Source: Candidatus Nanoarchaeia archaeon (GTDB lineage: Archaea; Nanobdellota; Nanobdellia; Woesearchaeales; SKGA01). From it: a DNA stretch of 35,231 nucleotides. A program made the translations under genes and the position numbers. The stretch lies in assembly GCA_028691765.1 (NCBI GenBank), contig JAQUYS010000006.1, positions 1 through 35,231 on the forward strand, in the 5' to 3' direction. Under the pieces are notes generated by a model, which saw only the letters and a list, made by a program, of their open reading frames with translations, was not told the DNA's origin and ran no database searches. This document shows, piece after piece, positions 8,424 to 14,650 of this stretch (position 1 is the stretch's first letter; the number at the start of each line of letters is the position of its first letter).

Positions 8424-9101
8424 ATGAATATAAAGGTACTGAATTATGTAAATTCGAAAATAATAGTGACTAAAGCAGACATTAAAAAAATAGTCAATAC
8501 CAATAATGCTTATGCTTATTTAGTTTTACAAAGACTGAAAAATAAAAAAATTTTAAAACAGATAATAAAAGGAAAATACACCAATAAATCAAATCCTTAC
8601 GAAATTGCAACAAATATTAATCCACCTGCATATATTTCTTTATTAACGGCATCTGAATTAAAAGGATATACTGAACAAATAATAAATAACATTCAAACAA
8701 TAACGAATAAAAACAAAACATTTTTGTTTGAAAATTATAAATTCACATTGATAAAAAGTAAATTTTTATTTGGTTTTGAAAAGGTTGACAATTATTTTAT
8801 TGCGGATGATGAAAAATTATTAATTGATTGTTTTTTATTTCGGAAAAATTCCGGAAATTTCAACGAAATATTTAATATAGCCAACCATTCCAAAATAAAC
8901 AAAGATAAAATTATAACTTATTTAAAAAAGATAAATGATCAAAATTTAATTAAAAGAATTGGATTCATGCTAGAGAAAATAAAACATATCGACATTTCAA
9001 AAGAATTTAAATTAGATAAGAATTATATATTTTTAGATACAATAACAAAACAATACAAAAATATAAATACAAAATGGAGGATTAAATATGATTTCGATTG
9101 A
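8424..9101 (+). CDS. abiEi: AbiEi-like antitoxin/transcriptional regulator
   Basis: 225 residues, very Lys/Asn/Ile-rich. The first 65 residues form a winged helix of the AbiEi type (VTKADIKKIVNTNNAYAYLVLQRLKNKKILKQIIKGKYTN). The next segment, NPYEIATNINPPAYISLLTASELKGY, is the usual start of the AbiEi C-terminal domain: promoters of such families read NPxxIAxxIxxPxYISxxSAL. It ends 14 bases inside the AbiEii-like gene, as expected for a coupled type IV toxin-antitoxin pair in which AbiEi represses the promoter and counteracts the toxin. A TATA-like TTTAAATATTAA lies about 25 bases upstream of the ATG. Identification rests on fold pattern and partner gene. Confidence 0.72.
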   Translation: MNIKVLNYVNSKIIVTKADIKKIVNTNNAYAYLVLQRLKNKKILKQIIKGKYTNKSNPYEIATNINPPAYISLLTASELKGYTEQIINNIQTITNKNKTFLFENYKFTLIKSKFLFGFEKVDNYFIADDEKLLIDCFLFRKNSGNFNEIFNIANHSKINKDKIITYLKKINDQNLIKRIGFMLEKIKHIDISKEFKLDKNYIFLDTITKQYKNINTKWRIKYDFD

Positions 9102-9840
9102 AGATTTAAAAAAATATAAAGAATTCACTAATTTCAATTTAGGACAAAGTGAAAAATACCTTTATCAAAATATACTGCTTTTCATAATTTACAAAGAATT
9201 TGGCAATGAATTAATTTTTAAAGGTGGAACTGCATTAACAAAATGTTATGGTTTAAATAGATTTTCGGAAGATTTAGATTTTACCCAAATAAAGGAAATA
9301 AAAAATATAACTAACTTAATTTCAAATCAATTAAAGAAATTAAATATACTTTTTGAAATAAAAGAAATAAAAAATAATGAACAAGCTCAAAAATTAAAAA
9401 TATTAATTCAAGGTCCAACATATACTGGTTCAAGACAATCATTATGTTCAATAAGTATAGATATAAGTAAGAGAGAGAAAATTTTATTTGAGCCCAATAT
9501 AATAAATATAAAAACGTTATTTTTACCAATCCCTGGATTTGATGTTGTTGTTATGAATTTAAAAGAAATATTCGCAGAAAAAATAAGGGCAATAATGACT
9601 AGAAATCAGGCAAGAGATGTTTATGATTTGTACAATATATTAGAACATCAAACGAATATGGCATTCATAAATGAAAAACTAACCCTTTACCAAAAGTCTT
9701 TTTCTCTAAATGAATTTGAAACTTGTCTTGAAGAAAAAAAAGCTATTTGGGATGTTGAATTAAAAAATTTAATGATTAATTATCCTTTATTTGACGAAGT
9801 AAAATCTAAAATCCTAACATCAATTAAGACCATAAAATAA
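9088..9840 (+). CDS. abiEii: AbiEii-like nucleotidyltransferase toxin
   Basis: 250 residues with the DNA-polymerase-beta-like nucleotidyltransferase motifs of the AbiEii/AbiGii family. The first is LIFKGGTALTKCYGLNRFSEDLDF: GGTAL at 46-50 and the catalytic pair SEDLD near 60-64. The second is the C-terminal EKIRAIMTRNQARDVYDLYNIL, the usual K-RA...R-x-RDxYDL block. AbiEii proteins are GTP-binding nucleotidyltransferases that act as toxins in type IV systems and in phage abortive infection. The start ATG has TGGAGG seven bases upstream and overlaps the AbiEi-like gene by 14 bases. Catalytic residues look intact, so the protein is probably active; the target is unknown. Confidence 0.85.
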   Translation: MISIEDLKKYKEFTNFNLGQSEKYLYQNILLFIIYKEFGNELIFKGGTALTKCYGLNRFSEDLDFTQIKEIKNITNLISNQLKKLNILFEIKEIKNNEQAQKLKILIQGPTYTGSRQSLCSISIDISKREKILFEPNIINIKTLFLPIPGFDVVVMNLKEIFAEKIRAIMTRNQARDVYDLYNILEHQTNMAFINEKLTLYQKSFSLNEFETCLEEKKAIWDVELKNLMINYPLFDEVKSKILTSIKTIK

Positions 9841-9849
9841 AAGATTTAT

Positions 9850-9876
9850 ATATTATAACTACTATAGCAACTATAG
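9850..9876 (+). promoter_or_regulatory. RelBE promoter with two CTATAG palindromes
   Basis: A TATA-like TATATATTATA is followed by two copies of ACTATAG (9861-9867 and 9870-9876), each containing the palindrome CTATAG, nine bases apart and ending one base before the antitoxin ATG at 9878. Spaced half-sites over the transcription start fit autoregulation by a RelB-type antitoxin. Confidence 0.45.
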
Positions 9877-9877
9877 A

Positions 9878-10075
9878 ATGAACACCACAATACAAATAAG
9901 TAAAGAAACCAAAGAACTAATCTCTAGTTTTGGAAGTAAAGGAGATACTTATGAAGATATAATTAAACACCTTTACAAATTAGCGTGTGAAAGACAACTA
10001 AGTAAATTCATGGAACCTTCTGAAGAATATATTAGTTTAGATGAAGCAAGAAAAATAATTAATGATGATGATTAA
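9878..10075 (+). CDS. RelB/VapB-type antitoxin
   Basis: 65 residues beginning MNTTIQISKETKELISSFGSKGDTYEDIIKHLY, the usual N-terminus of small archaeal antitoxins: a short beta strand and two helices for DNA binding. A charged C-terminal tail (EEYISLDEARKIINDDD) would wrap the toxin. The stop codon overlaps the toxin gene by 14 bases. This makes it a type II toxin-antitoxin antitoxin that neutralises the RelE-like protein and, with it, represses the operon. RelB-type and VapB-type cannot be told apart from the antitoxin alone; the partner decides for RelB. Confidence 0.78.
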   Translation: MNTTIQISKETKELISSFGSKGDTYEDIIKHLYKLACERQLSKFMEPSEEYISLDEARKIINDDD

Positions 10076-10367
10076 AATAGAACTTATTGATTCTCTTATC
10101 AAAGAAATCAAGAAAAATTTTAGTAAAGCTGAAGCCAATAAGCTATTGGATTTATTTGAAACTTTAAAGGAATCTCCTCATAAAGGAAAACCACTTTACA
10201 ATAGAGGAGCTCTAATTCTTAAAGAATTAAAATACAAATCATTTAGATTTTACTTCATAACAGATGGATTTAAATTAAGATTTCTAGATCAAAAACAATT
10301 AAAAGATTTATTAATTAAATTCGTTGCTATGTCTGACAAGAATCAACAGCAAACCGTAAGAAGTTAA
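10062..10367 (+). CDS. RelE/ParE-family toxin
   Basis: 101 residues with the compact RelE fold pattern. Two N-terminal helices (LIKEIKKNFSKAEANKLLDLFETLKESPHKGKPLY) are followed by strands LILKELKYKSFRFYFITDGFKLRFLD and a C-terminal IKFVAMSDKNQQQTV. The LKxLKYxxxRFYF strand and the C-terminal VxMSxKxxQQ are typical of archaeal RelE-like toxins, which cleave mRNA on the ribosome or inhibit gyrase. Three consecutive ATG codons (10062, 10065, 10068) lie at the start with no clear Shine-Dalgarno, so the exact first residue is open; coupling to the antitoxin gene is likely. The basic and aromatic residues of the site are present, so it is probably functional. Confidence 0.75.
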   Translation: MMMIKIELIDSLIKEIKKNFSKAEANKLLDLFETLKESPHKGKPLYNRGALILKELKYKSFRFYFITDGFKLRFLDQKQLKDLLIKFVAMSDKNQQQTVRS

Positions 10368-10371
10368 AAAA

Positions 10372-10515
10372 TTATTTCTTTAGTTTCAAATAATCTTTTA
10401 AAGATATTTTTGTATTCATTGAATTTAAAAGAACATTCTGTTGTTTAGACCAGTCTTTATCTGAATGCTCTCGAACATATTTTGCCCAAAATTCAACAAA
10501 CTCAAGTCTATTCAT
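10372..10515 (-). CDS. Small 47-residue protein coupled to the nucleotidyltransferase gene
   Basis: A short frame that starts with ATG at 10515 and ends with TAA at 10372. It reads MNRLEFVEFWAKYVREHSDKD, then WSKQQNVLLNSMNTKISLKDYLKLKK. Its start overlaps the end of the nucleotidyltransferase gene by eight bases (ATGAATAG), the layout of translational coupling. The composition (Trp, aromatic and charged residues, helix-forming) is that of a real protein rather than random AT-rich translation. Short WAxYVRxHxDxxWxxQ-type proteins next to such nucleotidyltransferases are, to my recollection, common in archaea. It could be the partner of a toxin-antitoxin-like pair. The function is unknown. Confidence 0.62.
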   Translation of the reverse strand: MNRLEFVEFWAKYVREHSDKDWSKQQNVLLNSMNTKISLKDYLKLKK

Positions 10516-11074
10516 TTAAGATCCTCTTATAATCTTCAATCAAATTAAAATCAATATTTTTTTCGGCCACAATTCTTAAATGTAATGCGTCCTCTAAATC
10601 TTTTGGAGACTTTAAAACAACTTCCTTATAGGCTATTTGTAATTCTAAAGGAGAAATATGTAGTTTCTCTTTACCTAAATAAACGTCAATTTTTTTTTCT
10701 AAAACTAAAAAATCAATTTGTGTTTTAGCAAATTTCAACTCCATATTAGGGATAACTTGATTTAAAAAAGCAAATCTTATTGCAACTCCTGAAGAAAGAT
10801 AATTAAACATTTCTTCTTTGGAATCTGTATTTAAACAATAAAATTCAGAAGATAGATCATCAACGAATTTAGAAAAATCATTAAATTTCAAAGGAGGAAT
10901 TATAATATCTACATCTTCACTCATTCGAGATCTTCCTAACAATATTGAAACATAACCACTAATTAAAACATAATTTGTAAAATTACTTAAATACTTGACA
11001 AATTTTAAAGTGAAATCATCCAATAAAGATATGTGTTTATCTAATTTTATAGTTTTATCGTTAACAAATTGCAT
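10508..11074 (-). CDS. Nucleotidyltransferase-fold protein (AbiEii/DUF6036-like)
   Basis: 188 residues from the preferred start. The motif SGYVSILLGRSRMSEDVDIII, with Gly40 and the Asp54/Asp56 pair, is the GG-x(9-10)-D-x-D motif of Pol-beta-type nucleotidyltransferases. The C-terminal block ISPLELQIAYKEVVLKSPKDLEDALHL is typical of archaeal relatives of AbiEii and MNT proteins. A longer version would start at 11095, but the TATA box (TTTTTTATATATGG) covers that ATG, so translation probably starts at the ATG at 11074 with almost no leader. Paired with the 47-residue gene it looks like a further toxin-antitoxin-like module; the substrate is unknown. Confidence 0.72.
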   Translation of the reverse strand: MQFVNDKTIKLDKHISLLDDFTLKFVKYLSNFTNYVLISGYVSILLGRSRMSEDVDIIIPPLKFNDFSKFVDDLSSEFYCLNTDSKEEMFNYLSSGVAIRFAFLNQVIPNMELKFAKTQIDFLVLEKKIDVYLGKEKLHISPLELQIAYKEVVLKSPKDLEDALHLRIVAEKNIDFNLIEDYKRILNE

Positions 11075-11083
11075 ACTTATGTG

Positions 11084-11110
11084 GTTAGTTCCCATATATA
11101 AAAAACTAAC
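11084..11110 (-). promoter_or_regulatory. TATA box enclosed by a 7-base inverted repeat
   Basis: GTTAGTT (11084-11090) and AACTAAC (11104-11110) flank the TATA sequence of the nucleotidyltransferase promoter. A dimeric repressor bound here would block TBP directly. Candidate operator only. Confidence 0.35.
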
Positions 11111-11150
11111 TATTAGAAATATAAACTTTACAGAGGAAAATCCGGAAATT

Positions 11151-11912
11151 TTACGACAATTTCTCTAAAACACCTTTCATCAAAATTAAATCATTGAGAA
11201 AATCAGAACTCTCACACACAATTGTAACATCCTTTTCATATTTATTTAAAGCTTCAACTAATTTACCAAAAGCCTTAACATCTATAGGTAAATGCCTGAT
11301 TTCACCTTTATCCCCATACTCAATTCCCGAAAAATGTGCATGAAATTTTTTAGGCAATTTAGAAACAACCTCATCATAATCAACAAACCCATAACGAGCC
11401 AAGTAATGTGCAAAATCAACTGTTAAAGAAATTCCTTTAATCTCCTTAACCAATTTCAACAATTCTTCAAGCGAACCAAACTGACTTTTTTTACCCATCA
11501 ATTCTGGAGCTAAAACTACATTCAATCCTAAATAATCAATTTCTTTCTTAATTTCAATTAAACTTTTTTTTACAATTTCATAAACTTCTTCAGGATCTCG
11601 TTTCAAATAAAAACCTGGATGAAAACAAATATACTTCGCACCTAATTTATCGCCCACTTTACAACATTCAATTATTATTTGTTTACTCCTTTCCAACACA
11701 GATAAATCAACCGCAGCTAAATTGATAAAATATGGTGCATGTATGGATAGAGTAACGCCTAATTTAGCACTAATTTTTCGAACCTCTGAAATCTTCTCTT
11801 CTTTCTTCAAATAAATCGAACGAACAAATTCAATTTCTGCAGCTTTAAATTTATGTTCCTGAATAAACTTAACAAAATCAGAAGAAAATCCAGGTGTAGC
11901 AAGCGTAATCAT
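11151..11912 (-). CDS. nfo: Endonuclease IV-like AP endonuclease (TIM barrel)
   Basis: 253 residues of the AP endonuclease 2 family, which cuts DNA 5' to abasic sites in base excision repair with three metal ions. Expected ligands are mostly visible: SIHAPYFINLAA (His58), CFHPGFY (His98), APELMGKKSQFGS (Glu137), TVDFAHYLARYG (Asp166, His169), FHAHFSGIEYG (His193), EIRHLPI (His207) and VCESS (Glu234). The DxH ligand pair reads ExRH here. The GKxxQFGxxEEL segment is diagnostic. The protein is shorter than bacterial Nfo (about 280) but normal for archaeal members. It lies divergent from the Fic gene, with one copy of the shared 16-base repeat in its upstream region. A TATA sequence ATATAAATAAG lies about 20-30 bases upstream. 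Confidence 0.82.
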   Translation of the reverse strand: MITLATPGFSSDFVKFIQEHKFKAAEIEFVRSIYLKKEEKISEVRKISAKLGVTLSIHAPYFINLAAVDLSVLERSKQIIIECCKVGDKLGAKYICFHPGFYLKRDPEEVYEIVKKSLIEIKKEIDYLGLNVVLAPELMGKKSQFGSLEELLKLVKEIKGISLTVDFAHYLARYGFVDYDEVVSKLPKKFHAHFSGIEYGDKGEIRHLPIDVKAFGKLVEALNKYEKDVTIVCESSDFLNDLILMKGVLEKLS

Positions 11913-11947
11913 ATTAAAACTAAAACTAACTTATTTATATTTTTAAC

Positions 11948-12038
11948 TAGTGGTTAACTAAAAATAAATTTAAAAAATAATATCAAAAAATGCCTATAAA
12001 AAAGGAAATATTTATAAATTAATAGTGGTTAACTAAAA
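11948..12038. promoter_or_regulatory. Divergent nfo/fic promoter with two copies of a 16-base operator-like repeat
   Basis: TAGTGGTTAACTAAAA occurs exactly twice, at 11948-11963 and 12023-12038, both in the plus orientation. Within it TAGT-GGTTA-ACTA is an inverted repeat. Copy 2 ends two bases before the Fic start codon and follows the TATA box TTTATAAAT at 12011-12019, so it covers the expected transcription start. Copy 1 is 36 bases upstream of the nfo start, above its TATA sequence. The layout suggests one regulator acting on both divergent genes. Confidence 0.5.
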
Positions 12039-12040
12039 GC

Positions 12041-12970
12041 ATGACTTATGTAGTTATCAAAAAAATAAAAAATCGCGAATATTTATATTTAGTAGAAAGT
12101 AAAATAATAAATAATAAAACAATTCAAAAAACACTAAAATATATCGGTCCGAAGAGAGATTTAACTGAAGATGAAGTTAATTGTATAAAAGAATCTCAAG
12201 AAAGAAAAGATTGGATTTTACTTAATTTCGAAGAACAATTATCTTATCAAAAACACAATGAATTACAAAAAATTTCTGTTATGCAAACAAAATACTTAAA
12301 AAAACTGGATATTGCAACCTTAGAAAAAGAAAAAGAAAAATTTTTAAGCGATTTTATTTCAAATAGCAATTCCATAGAAGGTTCAACAATGACTCAAAAT
12401 GAAACTTCTAATTATTTATTTAATAACATAGTCCCCACAAACACAACTAAAAAAGAAATACATATGGCCGAAAATCTTTTTGAAGCTTGGAAATATGTTC
12501 AAAAAAATAAAGATAAATTTCCTAATGAAAAAGATTTGTGCGAACTACACAAATTAGTTAATAAAAATATAGAGACTGAAGAAACTTTGGGAAAATTTAA
12601 AAAATATCAAAATTATATTGATGAAATACATACTTCCGCACCAATTTATGTAAAAGAAAGACTAAAAGAATTATTAATTTGGATTAAAAAAGCATATAAA
12701 GAAATGAATGATTTTGAAGTGGCATTTCAATCACATATTCAATTTGAAATAATACATCCTTTTGTAGATGGTAATGGTCGAGTTGGAAGATTGTTACTTA
12801 ATTGGTTGTTAATGTATAAAAATAAAGAACCTTTCTCAATAAAAAATAAAAATCGAGGACAGTATATTTCTGCTTTAAATAATTCTAGAAGAGGTAAAAT
12901 AGAAGCAATATGTATTTTTTGTTATGAAGAATACTGTAATCAATACAAATTTCATAATTTTGAAAACTAA
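12041..12970 (+). CDS. Fic-family protein (AMP-transferase type) with built-in inhibitory motif
   Basis: 309 residues. A complete Fic core lies at 239-250, HPFVDGNGRVGR, with catalytic His239 and the anion-binding Gly/Arg residues; Fic enzymes usually transfer AMP from ATP to protein hydroxyls. An N-terminal inhibitory helix motif, (S/T)xxxE(G/N), is present as SNSIEG (109-114), so this is a class II, self-inhibited Fic. Residues 1-38 form a separate small domain (YVVIKKIKNREYLYLVES...TLKYIGPK) that also starts the unrelated protein at 21230-21733. Downstream lie two more helical blocks, including NRGQYISALNNSRRG. The gene stands alone, in line with an intramolecular antitoxin. The target protein is unknown. 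Confidence 0.88.
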   Translation: MTYVVIKKIKNREYLYLVESKIINNKTIQKTLKYIGPKRDLTEDEVNCIKESQERKDWILLNFEEQLSYQKHNELQKISVMQTKYLKKLDIATLEKEKEKFLSDFISNSNSIEGSTMTQNETSNYLFNNIVPTNTTKKEIHMAENLFEAWKYVQKNKDKFPNEKDLCELHKLVNKNIETEETLGKFKKYQNYIDEIHTSAPIYVKERLKELLIWIKKAYKEMNDFEVAFQSHIQFEIIHPFVDGNGRVGRLLLNWLLMYKNKEPFSIKNKNRGQYISALNNSRRGKIEAICIFCYEEYCNQYKFHNFEN

Positions 12971-12974
12971 CTTA

Positions 12975-12984
12975 TTTATATAAT
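12975..12984 (+). promoter_or_regulatory. TATA box of the pseudouridine synthase gene
   Basis: TTTATATAAT lies in the 33-base gap after the Fic stop codon, with its centre about 25 bases before the ATG at 13004. That spacing predicts a leaderless transcript, so this gene has its own promoter. Confidence 0.5.
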
Positions 12985-13003
12985 TTGACATCATTCCAAG
13001 TTT

Positions 13004-13693
13004 ATGGAAGAAAGAGTACAAAAAATAATTGCAGAATCTGGATTATGTTCTAGAAGAAAGGCTGAAGCATTAATTGAACAAGGAAGAGTTTTTGTTAATG
13101 ATAAACAAATCTCATTAGGAGACAAAGCTGATGGTGAAAAAGACATAATTAAAGTTAACAATAAACAAATAAAAAAAGAAAAGAAAGTTTATTACATGTT
13201 AAACAAACCTAAAAACTATATCACTACTTCGGATGATTTGTATGAAAGAAAAAAAGTTACTGATTTAGTACCTGACCAACCCAGAGTTTTTGCAGTTGGT
13301 AGATTAGATCGAGATTCTACAGGAATTTTGCTTTTGACGAATGATGGGGAATTTGCAAATAAAGTTATGCATCCAAGATATGAAATAAAAAAAACCTACG
13401 TTGCAACATTAAAAACGAAATTCAATAAAGAAGACCTTAAAAAATTCAAAGATGGAATTTATATTGAAGGACAATCAATTAAATCAGACGCAAAAATAAT
13501 TAATGACAACACTCTTGAAATTACATTACATGTAGGTCTACACAAAATAGTAAAGCGACTTTTAAAAGAAATAGGATATTATGTTGATTCATTACAAAGA
13601 ACCAAAATCAATAATCTAGAATTAGATGTTCCTCTTGGGACTTATAGGCCTTTAACTAAAGCAGATATGGATTTGATTTTTAAAAAAATATAG
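13004..13693 (+). CDS. RsuA/RluB-family 23S/16S rRNA pseudouridine synthase
   Basis: 229 residues. An S4 RNA-binding domain comes first (RVQKIIAESGLCSRRKAEALIEQGRVFVNDKQ, about 4-36). The synthase domain follows, with MLNKPKNYITT (65-75), the catalytic loop GRLDRDSTGILLLTNDG (99-115, nucleophile Asp102), a KTYVATL strand, and GLHKIVKRLLKEIGYYVDSLQRTKI, the RluB/RsuA C-terminal signature with QVRRMxxxxGxxVxxLxR-like spacing. The family modifies specific uridines in ribosomal RNA. This is the bacterial type, not the TruB/Cbf5 type usual in archaea, so it was probably acquired by transfer, as seems common in DPANN lineages. The 3' end overlaps the convergent SpoIIM-like gene by 14 bases. Confidence 0.88.
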   Translation: MEERVQKIIAESGLCSRRKAEALIEQGRVFVNDKQISLGDKADGEKDIIKVNNKQIKKEKKVYYMLNKPKNYITTSDDLYERKKVTDLVPDQPRVFAVGRLDRDSTGILLLTNDGEFANKVMHPRYEIKKTYVATLKTKFNKEDLKKFKDGIYIEGQSIKSDAKIINDNTLEITLHVGLHKIVKRLLKEIGYYVDSLQRTKINNLELDVPLGTYRPLTKADMDLIFKKI

Positions 13694-14543
13694 GTGTGAC
13701 CCAAATTTCCAATATTCCTGCAATAAATAATATTGCAATACTTAAAAGAATTAAATCTGCTGAATCTAAAACAATGTGTTCAAATTTTTTTCCACCAAAA
13801 TCATGTTTTATTACAGCAATAGAAATTATTCCTCCTGCTAAACCTGCTGTAAAATAAGCCAATATTTCAGGAATTCCATGAATTGCATATTTCATTAAAC
13901 CTATGGAAATTACATTAAAATATTGTACAAATTTATCTAAACCAACTAAACCACTTAACAAAGCCAACTCTCCTCTAATAAAATTCCCTATTGCAGTTCC
14001 TATAACGGATGCATTCCAAGTCAATATGAAAATTGCACCTGCACCATAAAGAAAGGAGAACAATAAACAAAACATTAAAACTTTAACATTGTTTAAAAAA
14101 ATATTAGAAAATCTATCAAATCCTGCAATAAATTTTCCAGTAACATCTGAGCTAACTGCATGACTCATACCAGAGATTGTTTTTATTTGAGCGTCAAACA
14201 TTGTTGAAGTAGTTTCACCAGGTAAAATAGTATAAAGTAGTGCCATTCCTAATGTCACCCCTATGAATAAACACATAAAAGCCAATAAAGCTTTGCCATG
14301 TTCTTTTAATAAAATAATTTCATGAAATTCACTTACATCTTTTTTCTCTTCATCTTTTATTACTGAAATCATTAAAGGGATTGACGCCATCACTATTAAA
14401 AAAACCATTATTAAACTAGCTTGGTCGGGAAATATCCACATACTTAAAGCGGCTGCAATTAAAGAATATAAAAATCCAATCAATATCAAAAAATAGGGTC
14501 TTTTCTCAGCATTAAATGAATTGATTATTGATTCTATGACCAT
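13680..14543 (-). CDS. SpoIIM/DUF95-like integral membrane protein
   Basis: 287 residues with about six to seven membrane segments. Two are near the N-terminus (about 18-36 and 43-61). A central pair surrounds FSNIFLNNVKVLMFCLLFSFLYGAGA. A later block, HGIPEILAYFTAGLAGGIISIAVI, precedes the last helix (ILLSIAILFIAGILEIWVTPIF). The NNxKV......SFLxGxG...N and HGxxExxAxxxAGxxG motifs are those of stage II sporulation protein M-like proteins, a family widely found in archaea with no established role outside sporulating bacteria. A TATA box (CTTATAAATG, minus strand) lies about 25 bases upstream. It is divergent from the polymerase gene. Confidence 0.75.
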   Translation of the reverse strand: MVIESIINSFNAEKRPYFLILIGFLYSLIAAALSMWIFPDQASLIMVFLIVMASIPLMISVIKDEEKKDVSEFHEIILLKEHGKALLAFMCLFIGVTLGMALLYTILPGETTSTMFDAQIKTISGMSHAVSSDVTGKFIAGFDRFSNIFLNNVKVLMFCLLFSFLYGAGAIFILTWNASVIGTAIGNFIRGELALLSGLVGLDKFVQYFNVISIGLMKYAIHGIPEILAYFTAGLAGGIISIAVIKHDFGGKKFEHIVLDSADLILLSIAILFIAGILEIWVTPIFF

Positions 14544-14589
14544 GAGTGAAAACTAGAATAAACCATTTATAAGTCTTTCGTAGACAAAG

Positions 14590-14644
14590 TTTATAAATTT
14601 GGAGTGCCTTCTAAAATAAACATTCCACAAATATATTGTGAGGT
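14590..14644 (+). promoter_or_regulatory. Promoter and Shine-Dalgarno of the PolD large-subunit gene
   Basis: TTTATAAAT lies at 14590-14598. The leader ends in GTGAGGT at 14638-14644, six bases ahead of the TTG start at 14651. The strong Shine-Dalgarno decides for this TTG. A second TATA box on the minus strand (14564-14573) serves the divergent SpoIIM-like gene. Confidence 0.6.
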
Positions 14645-14650
14645 AATAAT

